A stretch of DNA of 64,000 bases. It comes from Streptomyces griseoviridis (GTDB lineage: Bacteria > Actinomycetota > Actinomycetes > Streptomycetales > Streptomycetaceae). Location of the stretch: NCBI GenBank assembly GCA_014649155.1, contig BMSM01000004.1, positions 248,001 through 312,000 of the forward strand, read 5' to 3'. The notes under the pieces were generated by a model, which was not told the origin of the DNA, did no database searches, and worked only from the letters and a program-made list of their open reading frames with translations. A program made the translations under genes and the position numbers. Shown here piece by piece: positions 16,108 to 25,642 of this stretch (the first letter of the stretch is position 1; each line of letters begins with the position of its first letter).

Positions 16108-18870
16108 ATGAAGCAGCAGGGTGTGCGGCCCGGCGACACGCAGGGCACCTCTGACGCTTCGTCGCGCCCCGGCGCCGTCGGCGGCAGCAAGGGGAGCACC
16201 GGAAGCACCGCGCAGGACGCCGACCTCGCGGACACCGCGCACATCGACGAGGTGGAGGGCGACGAACCGCTCCTCCCCGCGCGCGTGCACCGCCCTTCCG
16301 ACCTGATGCGGCTCCTGGTGGGCGTGCTCGCCATCGGCGTGCTGCTCGCCGTCGCCGCGTTCGCCCACGGCACCACCTCGGGCCTCGAACAGGACATCAA
16401 CAAGGGCACCGGCCAGGCACCCGACCTCCTGATCAAGATCGCGGGCCTGGCCTCCAGCATCGCCATCCTGCTGGTCCCGGTCGCCTTCGCGATCGAGCGG
16501 CTGATCAAACGGGACGGGCTGCGGATCGCCGACGGCGTGCTGGCCGCCGTACTCGCCCATGGAGTGACACTCGCCACGGACCTGTGGGTCGCGAAAGCCG
16601 CGCCCGGGTCGATCCAGGAGGCGCTGACCCAGCCCTCGCCGGGCGACATCCACGCCCTCACCGATCCGGTGCACGGCTACCTGGCGCCGGTCATCGCGTA
16701 CATGACGGCCGTCGGCATGTCCCGCAGACCGCGGTGGCGCGCGGTGCTGTGGATCGTGCTGCTCCTCGACGCGTTCTCGATGCTCGTCACCGGCTACACG
16801 ACCCCGTTCTCGATCATCCTGACCGTGCTGATCGGCTGGACCGTCGCCTACGGAACGCTGTACGCGGTCGGCTCGCCCAACGTCCGGCCCACCGGACGCA
16901 CCCTCATGGCGGGCCTGAAGACGGTCGGCTTCCGCCCGGTGACCGCCTCCCGCGAGGAGGCGCCGGCGGACACCCTGGAGACCGGCGACCGCGGCCGGCG
17001 CTACTTCGTCACCCTGGAGGACGGCCCGCCGCTGGACGTCACGGTCGTCGACCGCGAGCAGCAGGCGCAGGGCTTCTTCTACCGCGCGTGGCGCAATCTC
17101 ACCCTGCGCGGCTTCGCCACCCGCAGCAGCCTCCAGTCACTGCGCCAGGCACTGGAGCAGGAGGCACTGCTCGCCTACGCGGCCATCGCGGCCGGCGCCA
17201 ACGCCCCGAAACTGATCGCCACCTCGGAACTGGGCCCCGACGCGGTGATGCTCGTCTACGAGCACACCGGTGGCCGTTCCCTCGACTCGCTGGCGGACGA
17301 GGAGATCACCGACGACCTGCTGCGCGACACCTGGGAGCAGGTACGGGCCCTCCAGTCGCGGCGCATCGCGCACCGCAGGCTGGTCGGAGACGCGATCCTG
17401 GTGGATCGTTCCGGCACCGTGAGCATCACGGACCTGCGCACCGGCGAGATCGCCGCGGGCGACCTGCTGCTGCGGATGGACATCTCCCAGTTGCTGGTGA
17501 CGCTCGGGCTGCGGGTCGGGGCCGAGCGGTCGGTGTCCTCCGCGGTGAGCGTCCTCGGCCCGGACGCGGTGGCCGACTGTCTGCCGATGCTCCAGCCGAT
17601 CGCGCTGAGCCGCTCCACGCGCGCGACGCTGCGCAGACTGGCCCGGGAGCGGTCCCAGCGGGAGCGCGAGGCCGTCCTGGAGGCGTCCCGGCAGGCCAAG
17701 CAGGCCCGCGTGGAGGCCGCGGCGGACCACGAGGGCGCGGGTGCCACCGTCGGCCTGCCCGTCCCGGCCGAGAAATCCGGGAGACCGGACAAGAAGGCCG
17801 AGCGCGCGGAGCAGCGGGCCGAGAAACGGGCCCTGGACGAGGCCATGGAGGAGGCGCGCGAGGAGGACCTGCTCACCCAGATCCGCCACCAGGTGCTGCG
17901 GATCAGGCCGCAGGCACCCGTCGAACCGGCCCGGCTGGAACGCATCCGGCCGCGCACCCTGATCAGCTTCATCGCCGGTGCGATCGGCGCGTACTTCCTG
18001 CTCACCCAGCTCACCCACATCGAGTTCGGCCCGCTGATCGCCAACGCGGAGTGGGGCTGGGTCGCCGCGGCCGTGCTGTTCTCGGCGGTGAGCTATGTGG
18101 CGGCCGCGATGGCGCTGCTGGGGTTCGTGCCGGAACGGGTGCCGTTCCCGCGGACCGTGGCCGCTCAGGTCGCCGGTTCCTTCGTGAAGATCATCGCGCC
18201 GGCGGCGGTCGGCGGTGTCGCGCTGAACACACGCTTCCTGCAGCGCGCCGGCGTACGCCCCGGGCTCGCGGTGGCGAGCGTCGGCGCGTCACAGCTGTTC
18301 GGACTCGGCTGCCACATCCTGATGCTGCTGTCCTTCGGCTATCTGACCGGCACCGAGAAGACCCCGTCGCTGTCACCGTCCCGGACGGTCATCGCGGGTC
18401 TGCTGACGGTGGCGGTCCTGGTGCTCGTCGTCACCTCGGTGCCCTTCCTGCGGAAATTCGTCGTCACGCGCGTGCGCTCGCTTTTCGCGGGTGTCGTGCC
18501 GCGCATGCTGGACGTGCTCCAGCGCCCGCAGAAGCTGGTCACCGGCATCGGCGGCATGCTGCTGCTCACCGCGTGCTTCGTGATGTGCCTGGACGCCTCG
18601 ATCCGCGCGTTCGGCGACGAGTCGACGTCCATCAGCATCGCCAGCGTCGCCGTCGTCTTCCTCGCGGGCAACGCGCTGGGGTCCGCCGCGCCCACCCCCG
18701 GCGGTGTGGGCGCGGTGGAGGCGACGCTGACGCTCGGCCTGATCGCCGTGGGCCTGCCCAAGGAGGTCGCCGCCCCGGCGGTGCTCCTCTTCCGCCTCCT
18801 GACCCTGTGGCTGCCGGTCCTGCCGGGCTGGCTGGCCTTCAACCACCTGACGAGGAAACAGGCGTTGTAG
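16108..18870 (+). CDS. MprF-like flippase-domain protein with central kinase-like region
   Basis: About 920 residues from ATG 16108 (AAGAGA upstream; an in-frame GTG lies at 16084). Layout: a disordered N-terminus; about six membrane segments at roughly 65-265; a soluble middle (about 300-600) that resembles a degenerate kinase; then a C-terminal block of about eight membrane segments (615-915) of the lysylphosphatidylglycerol flippase/UPF0104 type. In the middle, HRRLVGDAILVD and ITDLRTG occupy the places of the catalytic HRD loop and DFG. A Lys/Glu/Arg-rich charged stretch connects the last two parts. The aminoacyl-PG synthase domain of MprF is absent. Role probably lipid or lipid-linked substrate translocation; the substrate is unknown. 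Confidence 0.8.
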   Translation: MKQQGVRPGDTQGTSDASSRPGAVGGSKGSTGSTAQDADLADTAHIDEVEGDEPLLPARVHRPSDLMRLLVGVLAIGVLLAVAAFAHGTTSGLEQDINKGTGQAPDLLIKIAGLASSIAILLVPVAFAIERLIKRDGLRIADGVLAAVLAHGVTLATDLWVAKAAPGSIQEALTQPSPGDIHALTDPVHGYLAPVIAYMTAVGMSRRPRWRAVLWIVLLLDAFSMLVTGYTTPFSIILTVLIGWTVAYGTLYAVGSPNVRPTGRTLMAGLKTVGFRPVTASREEAPADTLETGDRGRRYFVTLEDGPPLDVTVVDREQQAQGFFYRAWRNLTLRGFATRSSLQSLRQALEQEALLAYAAIAAGANAPKLIATSELGPDAVMLVYEHTGGRSLDSLADEEITDDLLRDTWEQVRALQSRRIAHRRLVGDAILVDRSGTVSITDLRTGEIAAGDLLLRMDISQLLVTLGLRVGAERSVSSAVSVLGPDAVADCLPMLQPIALSRSTRATLRRLARERSQREREAVLEASRQAKQARVEAAADHEGAGATVGLPVPAEKSGRPDKKAERAEQRAEKRALDEAMEEAREEDLLTQIRHQVLRIRPQAPVEPARLERIRPRTLISFIAGAIGAYFLLTQLTHIEFGPLIANAEWGWVAAAVLFSAVSYVAAAMALLGFVPERVPFPRTVAAQVAGSFVKIIAPAAVGGVALNTRFLQRAGVRPGLAVASVGASQLFGLGCHILMLLSFGYLTGTEKTPSLSPSRTVIAGLLTVAVLVLVVTSVPFLRKFVVTRVRSLFAGVVPRMLDVLQRPQKLVTGIGGMLLLTACFVMCLDASIRAFGDESTSISIASVAVVFLAGNALGSAAPTPGGVGAVEATLTLGLIAVGLPKEVAAPAVLLFRLLTLWLPVLPGWLAFNHLTRKQAL

Positions 18871-19209
18871 CGCGCCCCGTACGCCGCGTGGAGGCGCACT
18901 GCGCCCGGTCTGCACGCCGGGTGCAGGCGCACTGCTCCCGGTGCGCGCGCCGCCTCGCGCCTCGTACGCGCGTAGCCGGTACTGCGCACGGCCCGTACCT
19001 CGCCTCGTAGCCCGCACCTCATACGGCCCGTACCTCATAAAGCCCGCACTTTCACACGGTCCGCCCCTCGTACGGTCCGTATCGGTCCGCACCTCAACCT
19101 CGTACGGTCCGTATCGGTCCGCACCTCACCTCGTACGGTCCGTATCGGTCCGTACCTCGTACGGCCCGCGCCCCGAGCGCCCTGACCGGCCGGGTCGCAC
19201 GATGGGGGC
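18871..19209. repeat. Intergenic tandem repeats of CTCGTACGG-type units
   Basis: No gene is visible in these 339 bases. Three units of 31-32 bp, each starting CTCGTACGGTCCGTATCGG, begin at 19067, 19099 and 19130. Degenerate relatives (CCGTACCTCGCCTCGTAGCC and similar) extend back to about 18990. A shorter GCGCACTGC-type duplication lies at 18895-18935. The array directly precedes the first lipoprotein peptidase gene and could carry its promoter, but no -35/-10 pair stands out. Confidence 0.75.
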
Positions 19210-20766
19210 ATGCCGAATCCCGCCCGGCTGCGCGCCGCCGCCCCCGCCGCCTCCGTCCTCCTGCTGTCCTCCCTGCTGGCAGGCTGCGGCGGTGACAGCG
19301 GCACCGCCGCGGACGACGGTGACCTCACCCGGCAGAAGCTCTCCTGGCAGGACTGCCCGGCCCCCTCCCCGGCCCAGGGCGGGGGCAGCGCGCCCTCTCC
19401 GCTGCCGGACGGCGGCACTTGGCAGTGCGCCACGATGAAGGCCCCGCTCGACTGGGACGACCCGGACGGTGCCACGATCGGCATCGCGTTGATCCGGGCC
19501 AGGGCGAGCGGCGCCGCCGACCGACGGATCGGCTCACTGATCTTCAACTTCGGCGGTCCGGGCGGCTCGGGCGTCACCACGCTGCCCGCCTTCGGGGAGG
19601 ACTACGCGAAGCTGCGCACCCGCTACGACCTGGTCAGTTTCGACCCGCGCGGGGTGGGCCGCAGCGCGCCCGTGGAATGCCTGGACGACCGGCAGCTCGA
19701 CAGCTACTTCCAGCAGGACGCCACTCCCGACGACGCGTCGGAACGCACCGAGCTGATGGACAACACCGAGAAGTTCAACGCGGCCTGCGAGCAGCACTCC
19801 GAGAAGATGCTGCCGAACGTCGCCACCACGGACGCGGCCCGCGACATGGACCTGATGCGCCAGGTCCTCGGCGACGACAAGCTGCACTACTTCGGCATCT
19901 CCTACGGCACCGAACTCGGCGGCGTCTACGCCCACCTCTTCCCGAAGAAGGTGGGCCGGGCCGTCTTCGACGCCGTGGTCGACCCGACGCAGAACGCGGA
20001 ACAGGGCTCGCTCGGCCAGGCCAAGGGTTTCCAGCGGGCCCTCGACAACTACGCGCGGGACTGCGTCTCCCAGACCGAGGACTGCCCCGTGGGCGACACC
20101 GCCCAGGACGTCAAGGACCGTATCGCCCGGCTGCTGAAGAACCTTGACGAGAAGCCGATCCCCGGCATCCCCCCGCGCCGGCTCACCCAGACCGCCGCGA
20201 CCAGCGGCATCGCCCAGTCCCTGTACTCCCAGGACCTTTGGGAGTACCTCACCGAAGGGCTGACGCAGGCGTACGAGGGTGACGGCCGCATCCTCATGGC
20301 CCTCTCCGACGCGTTGAACGGGCGCGGCGAGAACGGCGAGTACAGCAACATCACCGCGGCCAACATCTCCATCAACTGCGCCGACGACAAGTCCCGGTAC
20401 GACGCCGCCTACGTGCAGAAGAAGCTGCCCGAGTTCCGCGCCGCCTCCCCCGTCTTCGGTGACTATCTCGCCTGGTCCATGGTCGGTTGCACCGACTGGG
20501 CGGTGGCCGGTGCCGCCGACCACCCCGACGTCGGTGCGCCGGGCGCCCCGCCGGTCCTGGTCGTCGGCAACACCGGTGACCCGGCCACGCCGTACGAGGG
20601 CGCGCGGAAGATGGTGGACGCCCTGGGCCCGGGCGTCGGTGTGGAGCTGACCTACAAGGGGCAGGGCCACGGTGCCTACGACAGCAAGAACGCCTGCGTG
20701 CGGAACGCGGTCGACGGATACCTTCTGAACGGGCGGACACCGAAGGCCGGGACGGTCTGCACCTGA
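19210..20766 (+). CDS. slpD: Slp/Tap-type S33 peptidase lipoprotein (first copy)
   Basis: 518 residues. The N-terminus is a lipoprotein signal peptide with lipobox LAGC (C25). Alpha/beta-hydrolase S33 features: oxyanion loop FNFGGPGGSG, nucleophile elbow GISYGTE (Ser about 231), acid region VVGNTGDPATP and the histidine in GQGHGAYDS, with a TAP-like C-terminal domain. Streptomyces SlpD/SlpE are adjacent mycelium-associated lipoproteins that remove short peptides from N-termini; this tandem pair matches them, and the symbol is given on that basis. The product should be anchored outside the membrane. The neighbouring gene is a paralogue with a nearly identical central block. Confidence 0.85.
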   Translation: MPNPARLRAAAPAASVLLLSSLLAGCGGDSGTAADDGDLTRQKLSWQDCPAPSPAQGGGSAPSPLPDGGTWQCATMKAPLDWDDPDGATIGIALIRARASGAADRRIGSLIFNFGGPGGSGVTTLPAFGEDYAKLRTRYDLVSFDPRGVGRSAPVECLDDRQLDSYFQQDATPDDASERTELMDNTEKFNAACEQHSEKMLPNVATTDAARDMDLMRQVLGDDKLHYFGISYGTELGGVYAHLFPKKVGRAVFDAVVDPTQNAEQGSLGQAKGFQRALDNYARDCVSQTEDCPVGDTAQDVKDRIARLLKNLDEKPIPGIPPRRLTQTAATSGIAQSLYSQDLWEYLTEGLTQAYEGDGRILMALSDALNGRGENGEYSNITAANISINCADDKSRYDAAYVQKKLPEFRAASPVFGDYLAWSMVGCTDWAVAGAADHPDVGAPGAPPVLVVGNTGDPATPYEGARKMVDALGPGVGVELTYKGQGHGAYDSKNACVRNAVDGYLLNGRTPKAGTVCT

Positions 20767-20906
20767 CCCGACGGACCACCACAGACGGGCAAACCAGCAG
20801 GTCAGAGGGTTATCCACAGGCCGCGACGAGTGTGTTGCGCTCGCCCTACCATGGCATGACAGCCATCCGCCGCACGGCGCGGACGGCCCGTCAGGGGGGA
20901 ACGCAC

Positions 20907-22475
20907 ATGGGGCGGTACACGGCGCACCCGGGTCGGCGCGCGCGGTCGAGGTTCGCGGGGTGGACGGCTTCCCTGGCAGCGGCGGGACTGCTGCTGTCGG
21001 GATGCAGCACGGGTGCGTCCGACGGTGGCGAGGACGGAACGGGGGACGGCGGTGCCGCGACCACCGGAGCGTCGCCGGCGTCGCTGACGTCCCAGCGGCT
21101 CGACTGGGGCCGCTGCGAGGCGACCGGCGACGCTCCGGCGCCGGGCCGGGACTGGCAGTGCGCCGACCTCGAAGTGCCGGTGGACTGGGCGAAGCCCGAG
21201 GGTGAGCGGATGGAGCTGGCCCTGATCCGTGCCAAGGCCACCGGTGCGAAGCGGGCCGGCTCGCTGCTGTTCAACTTCGGCGGCCCCGGCGGCTCGGGCA
21301 TCTCCACGATGCCCTCCTACGCCTCCCTGGTGTCCTCCCTGCACGAGCGGTACGACCTGGTCAGCTGGGACCCGCGGGGAGTGGCCGCGAGCGAGGGCAT
21401 CCGCTGCCGCGACGACGAGCAGATCCAGGCCGCCGAGTCGGCGGTGGACGCCACCCCCGACACCCCGGGCGAGGAGCAGGCGTATCTGAAGGACGCCGCC
21501 GACTTCGGCGCGGGCTGCGAGCGGGCCGCCGCGAAGCTGATGACCCATGTCTCGACCACGGACACCGCCCGCGACATGGACCTGATGCGCCAGGTCCTCG
21601 GCGACGACGAACTGCACTACTTCGGCATCTCCTACGGCACCGAACTCGGCGGCGTCTACGCCCACCTCTTCCCGAAGAACGTGGGGCGCATGGTCCTGGA
21701 CGCGGTCGTCGACCCGACCGCGGACACCATCGGTCACGCCGAGCACCAGGCCAGGGGCTTCCAGCGGGCGCTGGACGATTACCTCCGCTCCACCGGCCGG
21801 GACCCCGAGCAGGGCTCTCGGGAGATCGCCGGTCTGCTGGACCGGCTCGACACCGAGCCGCTGCCCACGTCGTCAGAAGGCAGGGAACTGACGCAGACGC
21901 TGGCGCTCACCGGGATCGTGCTGCCGCTGTACGGCAAGTCCAGCTGGCCGGCGCTGACCAGTGCGCTGTCGGCGGCCGAGAAGGGCGACGGTTCGGAGCT
22001 GCTGGCCCTCGCCGACGGCTACAACGAGCGGGACGCCTCGGGACGCTACGGCACGAGCAGCCACTCCCAACGGGTCATATCGTGCTTGGACGACAGGGAG
22101 CGGCCGACGGCGGCGGAGGCGAAGGAGCTGCTCCCGGAGTTCGAGCGGATCTCCCCCGTGTTCGGCTCCTTCCTCGGCTGGGACACCGCCGGCTGGTGTC
22201 ACGACTGGCCGGTGGCCGGGCAGTACGAGACGCCGGAGGTCAGCGCGGCCGGAGCGGCCCCGGTGCTGGTCGTGGGCAACACCGGGGACCCGGCGACGCC
22301 CTACGAGGGCGCCCGCAGGATGGCGGACGAACTGGGCCCGGACGTCGGTGTGATGCTCACCTGGAAGGGCGAGGGACACGGCGCGTACGGGAGCGGGAGC
22401 GACTGTGTCGACTCCACGGTGGACGCCTATCTCCTGGAGGGGACCGTGCCGGAGGACGGCAAGGTCTGCTCCTGA
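20907..22475 (+). CDS. slpE: Slp/Tap-type S33 peptidase lipoprotein (second copy)
   Basis: 522 residues from ATG 20907 with AGGGGGGA upstream; a longer in-frame start at 20832 lacks a ribosome site and would spoil the signal peptide. Lipobox LSGC is near residue 33. Catalytic motifs match the preceding gene: FNFGGPGGSG, GISYGTE (Ser about 241), VVGNTGDPATP and GEGHGAYGS. It lies 140 bases after its paralogue on the same strand. Which of the pair corresponds to SlpD and which to SlpE cannot be settled from sequence alone. Confidence 0.83.
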   Translation: MGRYTAHPGRRARSRFAGWTASLAAAGLLLSGCSTGASDGGEDGTGDGGAATTGASPASLTSQRLDWGRCEATGDAPAPGRDWQCADLEVPVDWAKPEGERMELALIRAKATGAKRAGSLLFNFGGPGGSGISTMPSYASLVSSLHERYDLVSWDPRGVAASEGIRCRDDEQIQAAESAVDATPDTPGEEQAYLKDAADFGAGCERAAAKLMTHVSTTDTARDMDLMRQVLGDDELHYFGISYGTELGGVYAHLFPKNVGRMVLDAVVDPTADTIGHAEHQARGFQRALDDYLRSTGRDPEQGSREIAGLLDRLDTEPLPTSSEGRELTQTLALTGIVLPLYGKSSWPALTSALSAAEKGDGSELLALADGYNERDASGRYGTSSHSQRVISCLDDRERPTAAEAKELLPEFERISPVFGSFLGWDTAGWCHDWPVAGQYETPEVSAAGAAPVLVVGNTGDPATPYEGARRMADELGPDVGVMLTWKGEGHGAYGSGSDCVDSTVDAYLLEGTVPEDGKVCS

Positions 22476-22501
22476 CGCCCGGCGCCGGGAGCCGGTACGC
22501 G

Positions 22502-22546
22502 ACGGCGGGGACCCCGGGCACCTGGGGTGCGCGAGATCCCCGCCGT
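22502..22546. terminator. Terminator between the Slp pair and moeZ
   Basis: A 10-bp inverted repeat (22502-22511 with 22537-22546) encloses a second CCCC/GGGG hairpin, between convergent genes. Confidence 0.65.
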
Positions 22547-22600
22547 TCGGGAGACCTGGCCGGACGCGTCCTGGCGTGCCGGCCACCGGCGGACCGGCCG

Positions 22601-23779
22601 TCAGTAGACCGGCTTCTCCGGCTCGATCTGGTTGACCCAGCCGATCACGCCGCCGCCGACGTGCACGGCGTCGGAGAAACCGGCCGACTTCAGGACCGCG
22701 AGGACTTCCGCACTGCGGACGCCCGTCTTGCAGTGCAAGACGATCTTCTTGTCCTGCGGGAGGTTCTCCAGGGCCGTACCCATGAGGAACTCGTTCTTCG
22801 GGATCAGCCGCGCGCCCGGGATCGAGACGATCTCGTACTCGTTCTGTTCGCGGACGTCGATGATCTCGATGTTCTCGCCCTCGTCGATCCACTCCTTGAG
22901 CTGCTTGGGAGTGATCGTGGAGTCGGCCGCCGCCGCCTGGGCCTCTTCGGAGACGACGCCGCAGAAGGCCTCGTAGTCGATCAGCTCGGTGACGGTGGGG
23001 TTCTCGCCGCAGACCGCGCAGTCGGGGTCCTTGCGGACCTTGACCTGGCGGTACTGCATCTCCAGGGCGTCGTAGATCATCAGGCGGCCGACCAGCGGCT
23101 CGCCGATGCCGGCGAGGAGCTTGATGGCCTCGTTGACCTGGATGGAGCCGATGGACGCGCACAGCACGCCCAGGACGCCGCCCTCGGCGCAGGAGGGGAC
23201 CATGCCGGGGGGCGGGGGCTCCGGGTAGAGGCAGCGGTAGCAGGGGCCGTGCTCGGACCAGAAAACGGAGGCCTGTCCGTCGAACCGGTAGATCGAGCCC
23301 CAGATGTACGGCTTGTTCAGCAGCACACAGGCGTCGTTGACCAGGTAGCGGGTGGCGAAGTTGTCGGTGCCGTCGACGATCAGGTCGTACTGGCTGAAGA
23401 TGTCCATCACGTTGTCGGCTTCGAGCCGCTCCTCGTGAAGGACGACGTTCGTGTACGGGTTGATGCCCTTGACGGTGTCACGCGCGGACTCGGCCTTGGA
23501 GCGGCCGATGTCGGACTGGCTGTGGATGATCTGGCGCTGCAGGTTCGACTCGTCGACCTCGTCGAACTCCACGATGCCGAGGGTGCCGACACCCGCGGCG
23601 GCGAGGTACATCAGCGCCGGCGAACCCAGGCCGCCGGCGCCCACACACAGCACCTTGGCGTTCTTCAGCCGCTTCTGCCCGTCCATCCCGACGTCAGGAA
23701 TGATCAGGTGGCGGGAGTACCTGCGGACCTCGTCTACGGTGAGCTCAGAAGCTGGCTCTACCAGGGGTGGCAGCGACAC
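22601..23779 (-). CDS. moeZ: MoeZ, adenylyltransferase-rhodanese sulfur carrier activator
   Basis: 392 residues from GTG 23779 with GGAG upstream. The ThiF/MoeB adenylation domain has the nucleotide loop GAGGLGSP (48-55), DGTDNF and paired zinc cysteines (CYRC and CAVC). The C-terminal rhodanese domain carries the active-site loop HCKTGVRS. MoeZ adenylates the C-terminal glycine of small sulfur carrier proteins and then transfers sulfur to make thiocarboxylates used in molybdopterin, thiamine, cysteine and natural-product pathways. No carrier gene is adjacent, as expected for a shared activator. Confidence 0.95.
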   Translation of the reverse strand: MSLPPLVEPASELTVDEVRRYSRHLIIPDVGMDGQKRLKNAKVLCVGAGGLGSPALMYLAAAGVGTLGIVEFDEVDESNLQRQIIHSQSDIGRSKAESARDTVKGINPYTNVVLHEERLEADNVMDIFSQYDLIVDGTDNFATRYLVNDACVLLNKPYIWGSIYRFDGQASVFWSEHGPCYRCLYPEPPPPGMVPSCAEGGVLGVLCASIGSIQVNEAIKLLAGIGEPLVGRLMIYDALEMQYRQVKVRKDPDCAVCGENPTVTELIDYEAFCGVVSEEAQAAAADSTITPKQLKEWIDEGENIEIIDVREQNEYEIVSIPGARLIPKNEFLMGTALENLPQDKKIVLHCKTGVRSAEVLAVLKSAGFSDAVHVGGGVIGWVNQIEPEKPVY

Positions 23780-23842
23780 GGGGACTCCGTTGGTCGGTCA
23801 GTCATTACGGGTTGTTCCCCCGTAACACTGCCACGGCCTTTT

Positions 23843-24611
23843 TCATTCCGAGACACCTGTCCCGATGCGCGAGACGATGGTGTCCCAGTAGCCGGGCATC
23901 GTCCCCCAGGGGCTCGGCTCGACGCGGCCCCGGTGGTCGGTGCGGTCGGTGAACCAGACCGTCGCGGCGCCCTGCCGGCGGGCGATGCGCAGGGCCTCGT
24001 CGAGGTGCGGGGCGGGGACGCCGTGGACGAGGTGGCAGAAGCGTTCGGGCGGGTGGCCGACGGTCCACTCCGCCACCTGGGACCCGCGGTAGTCGCTCCG
24101 GGGGCCGCGGAAGGTGATCAGTCGGTCGGCGTTCTCGGCGTAGCCGGGATACGGGTGGGTGCCGTGGCCCAGCACGATGTGGGCGCCGTCACCGGCCGCG
24201 CGCAGCGCGGCGACCGTGCCGCGGACCGCGGGAAAGGTCTCCCGGTCGGCGGGGCAGTGGTCCAGGAGGAAGCCGTCGGCCCGGTACCAGTCGAGATACC
24301 GCCGGGCCTCGGTGAGCAGCGCGCCGGCCCCTCCGCCCCCGAGGCGGGTGCCGTACGCGGCGTCGAGCCGGCCGAGGACGCGGACACCGGCGTTGCGCAG
24401 CCGGCCGGCCGCGGCCAGGCAGTGCGGGTCGCGCGCGGTGCCCGGTCCGTCGGCGACGTCCAGGACGACCCAGTGCAGGGGGGGTGCCCGGCCGGGTGAG
24501 TTCGGCCCACTCGGCCGGGGCGACCAGGGGATGGGCCAGGCCGGGGACGCCGAGGCCGGTACGGATGCCGGTGCTCGCGGTGCCCCTCCGGGCGCGGGTC
24601 AGATGCGGCAT
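23843..24611 (-). pseudogene. Spherulin-4-like glycosidase, interrupted by a frameshift
   Basis: The N-terminal part starts at ATG 24611 (GGAAG upstream) and reads ...GLAHPLVAPAEWAEL TRPGTP before a run of seven G on the plus strand (24478-24484). The family-like continuation (LHWVVLDVADGPG..., LGRLDAAYGT, YRADGFLLDH, LGHGTHPYPGYAE, ending near 23843) is in the next frame. Removing one G restores a single frame of about 255 residues. Spherulin-4 proteins (GH135-like) cleave galactosamine-containing polysaccharides in fungi; PelA hydrolases are similar in role. The start overlaps the epimerase stop, so it is the last gene of that operon. Either a sequencing error in a homopolymer or a real slip-prone off state. 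Confidence 0.75.
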
Positions 24612-25642
24612 GCGGCTTCCATCCAGATGTCGGCCAGCGACTCCTCGAGGTTGATCCGCGGGCGCCAGCCGAGCCGGTCGCGGGCGGTGCGCACATCGGC
24701 CTGCTGCCAGCTGCCGCAGCCGTCCGGGTACGGGTAGGCGGCGGGCGACGGGTGGTCGGTGTCGCTCCGGGGGCCGAGTCCGTCCACGCGGTGACCGGCG
24801 GACTCGGCGCGGTGGCCGAGCGAGTCGGCCCGGTGCGTCATGGCCTCGGCCCGGGGATGGCCGATGACGGGCCGCAGGGCGCCGGGCGGACCGTCGAGTT
24901 CGTGGAGGGCGCCGCCGTAGCCGGCCACCCGGGCGAGGGTGGCGGCGGCGTCCCGGAGGCGGACGGCGCGGCCGGAGCCGATGTTGATGACGCCCTGCGC
25001 GGCGGAGAGGGAGGCGGCGTGCACGGCGCGCGCCACGTCGCGGACGTCCACGAAGTCCCGTTGGGCGCCTAGGCCGCCGAGGCGCAGTTCGCCGTCGCCG
25101 GACTGCATGGCGCGGCGCATGGCCTCGGCGAGGCGGCCCAGCGGGGAACCGGCGGGGGTGCCGGGGCCGGCCGGGGAGAAGACGCGGAGCACGACGGCGT
25201 CCAGGCCCGAGCCGAGGACCAGTTCGGTGGCGGCGAGTTTGCTGACGCCGTAGGGGCCGCCGGGCCGGGGGACGGCGTCCTCGGCCGTGGAGGAACCGGG
25301 CTGGCTGGGCCCGTACTCCGCGCTGCACCCGATCTGCACCAGGCGGGCCCCGCAGCCGCTGCGGCGCAGGGCCTCGCAGACGGTGGCGACGGCGACGGTG
25401 TTGTGCCGGGTGAGTTCGCGGGCGCCGCCGCGGGTGGTGCCCGCGCAGTTGATGACGACGCCGGGGTGGACGGCGTCGAGGAAGCGGGTGAGGGCGCCGG
25501 GGCTGCCGGTGGCGAGGTCGAAGCGGACGTCCGCGTCGTCGCCGCGGCCGAGCGCGGTGAGCTGGACGGCCGGGTCGGCGAGCAGGCGGTCGGCGACGAA
25601 GCGGCCGAGGTAGCCATTGGCTCCGATCAGCAGGACTCTCAT
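24599..25642 (-). CDS. NAD(P)-dependent epimerase/dehydratase (extended SDR)
   Basis: 347 residues. The Rossmann GANGYLG is at 8-14, the active-site YGVSK about 137-141, and the C-terminal part is GalE/RmlD-like. A short histidine/aspartate repeat (HRADSLGHRAESAGHRVDGLG) near 280 is an unusual insertion. It lies between a membrane protein gene and the spherulin-like gene, whose start it overlaps. A UDP-hexose or UDP-HexNAc 4-epimerase supplying an exopolysaccharide is the most economical reading, but substrate is not certain. Confidence 0.83.
   Translation of the reverse strand: MRVLLIGANGYLGRFVADRLLADPAVQLTALGRGDDADVRFDLATGSPGALTRFLDAVHPGVVINCAGTTRGGARELTRHNTVAVATVCEALRRSGCGARLVQIGCSAEYGPSQPGSSTAEDAVPRPGGPYGVSKLAATELVLGSGLDAVVLRVFSPAGPGTPAGSPLGRLAEAMRRAMQSGDGELRLGGLGAQRDFVDVRDVARAVHAASLSAAQGVINIGSGRAVRLRDAAATLARVAGYGGALHELDGPPGALRPVIGHPRAEAMTHRADSLGHRAESAGHRVDGLGPRSDTDHPSPAAYPYPDGCGSWQQADVRTARDRLGWRPRINLEESLADIWMEAACRI

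Noticed and set aside
24118..24696. Alternative frame through the spherulin region as a real gene
   Set aside because: Its translation is Pro/Ser/Thr/Arg-random; the other two frames each carry family-like sequence on their side of the G7 run.
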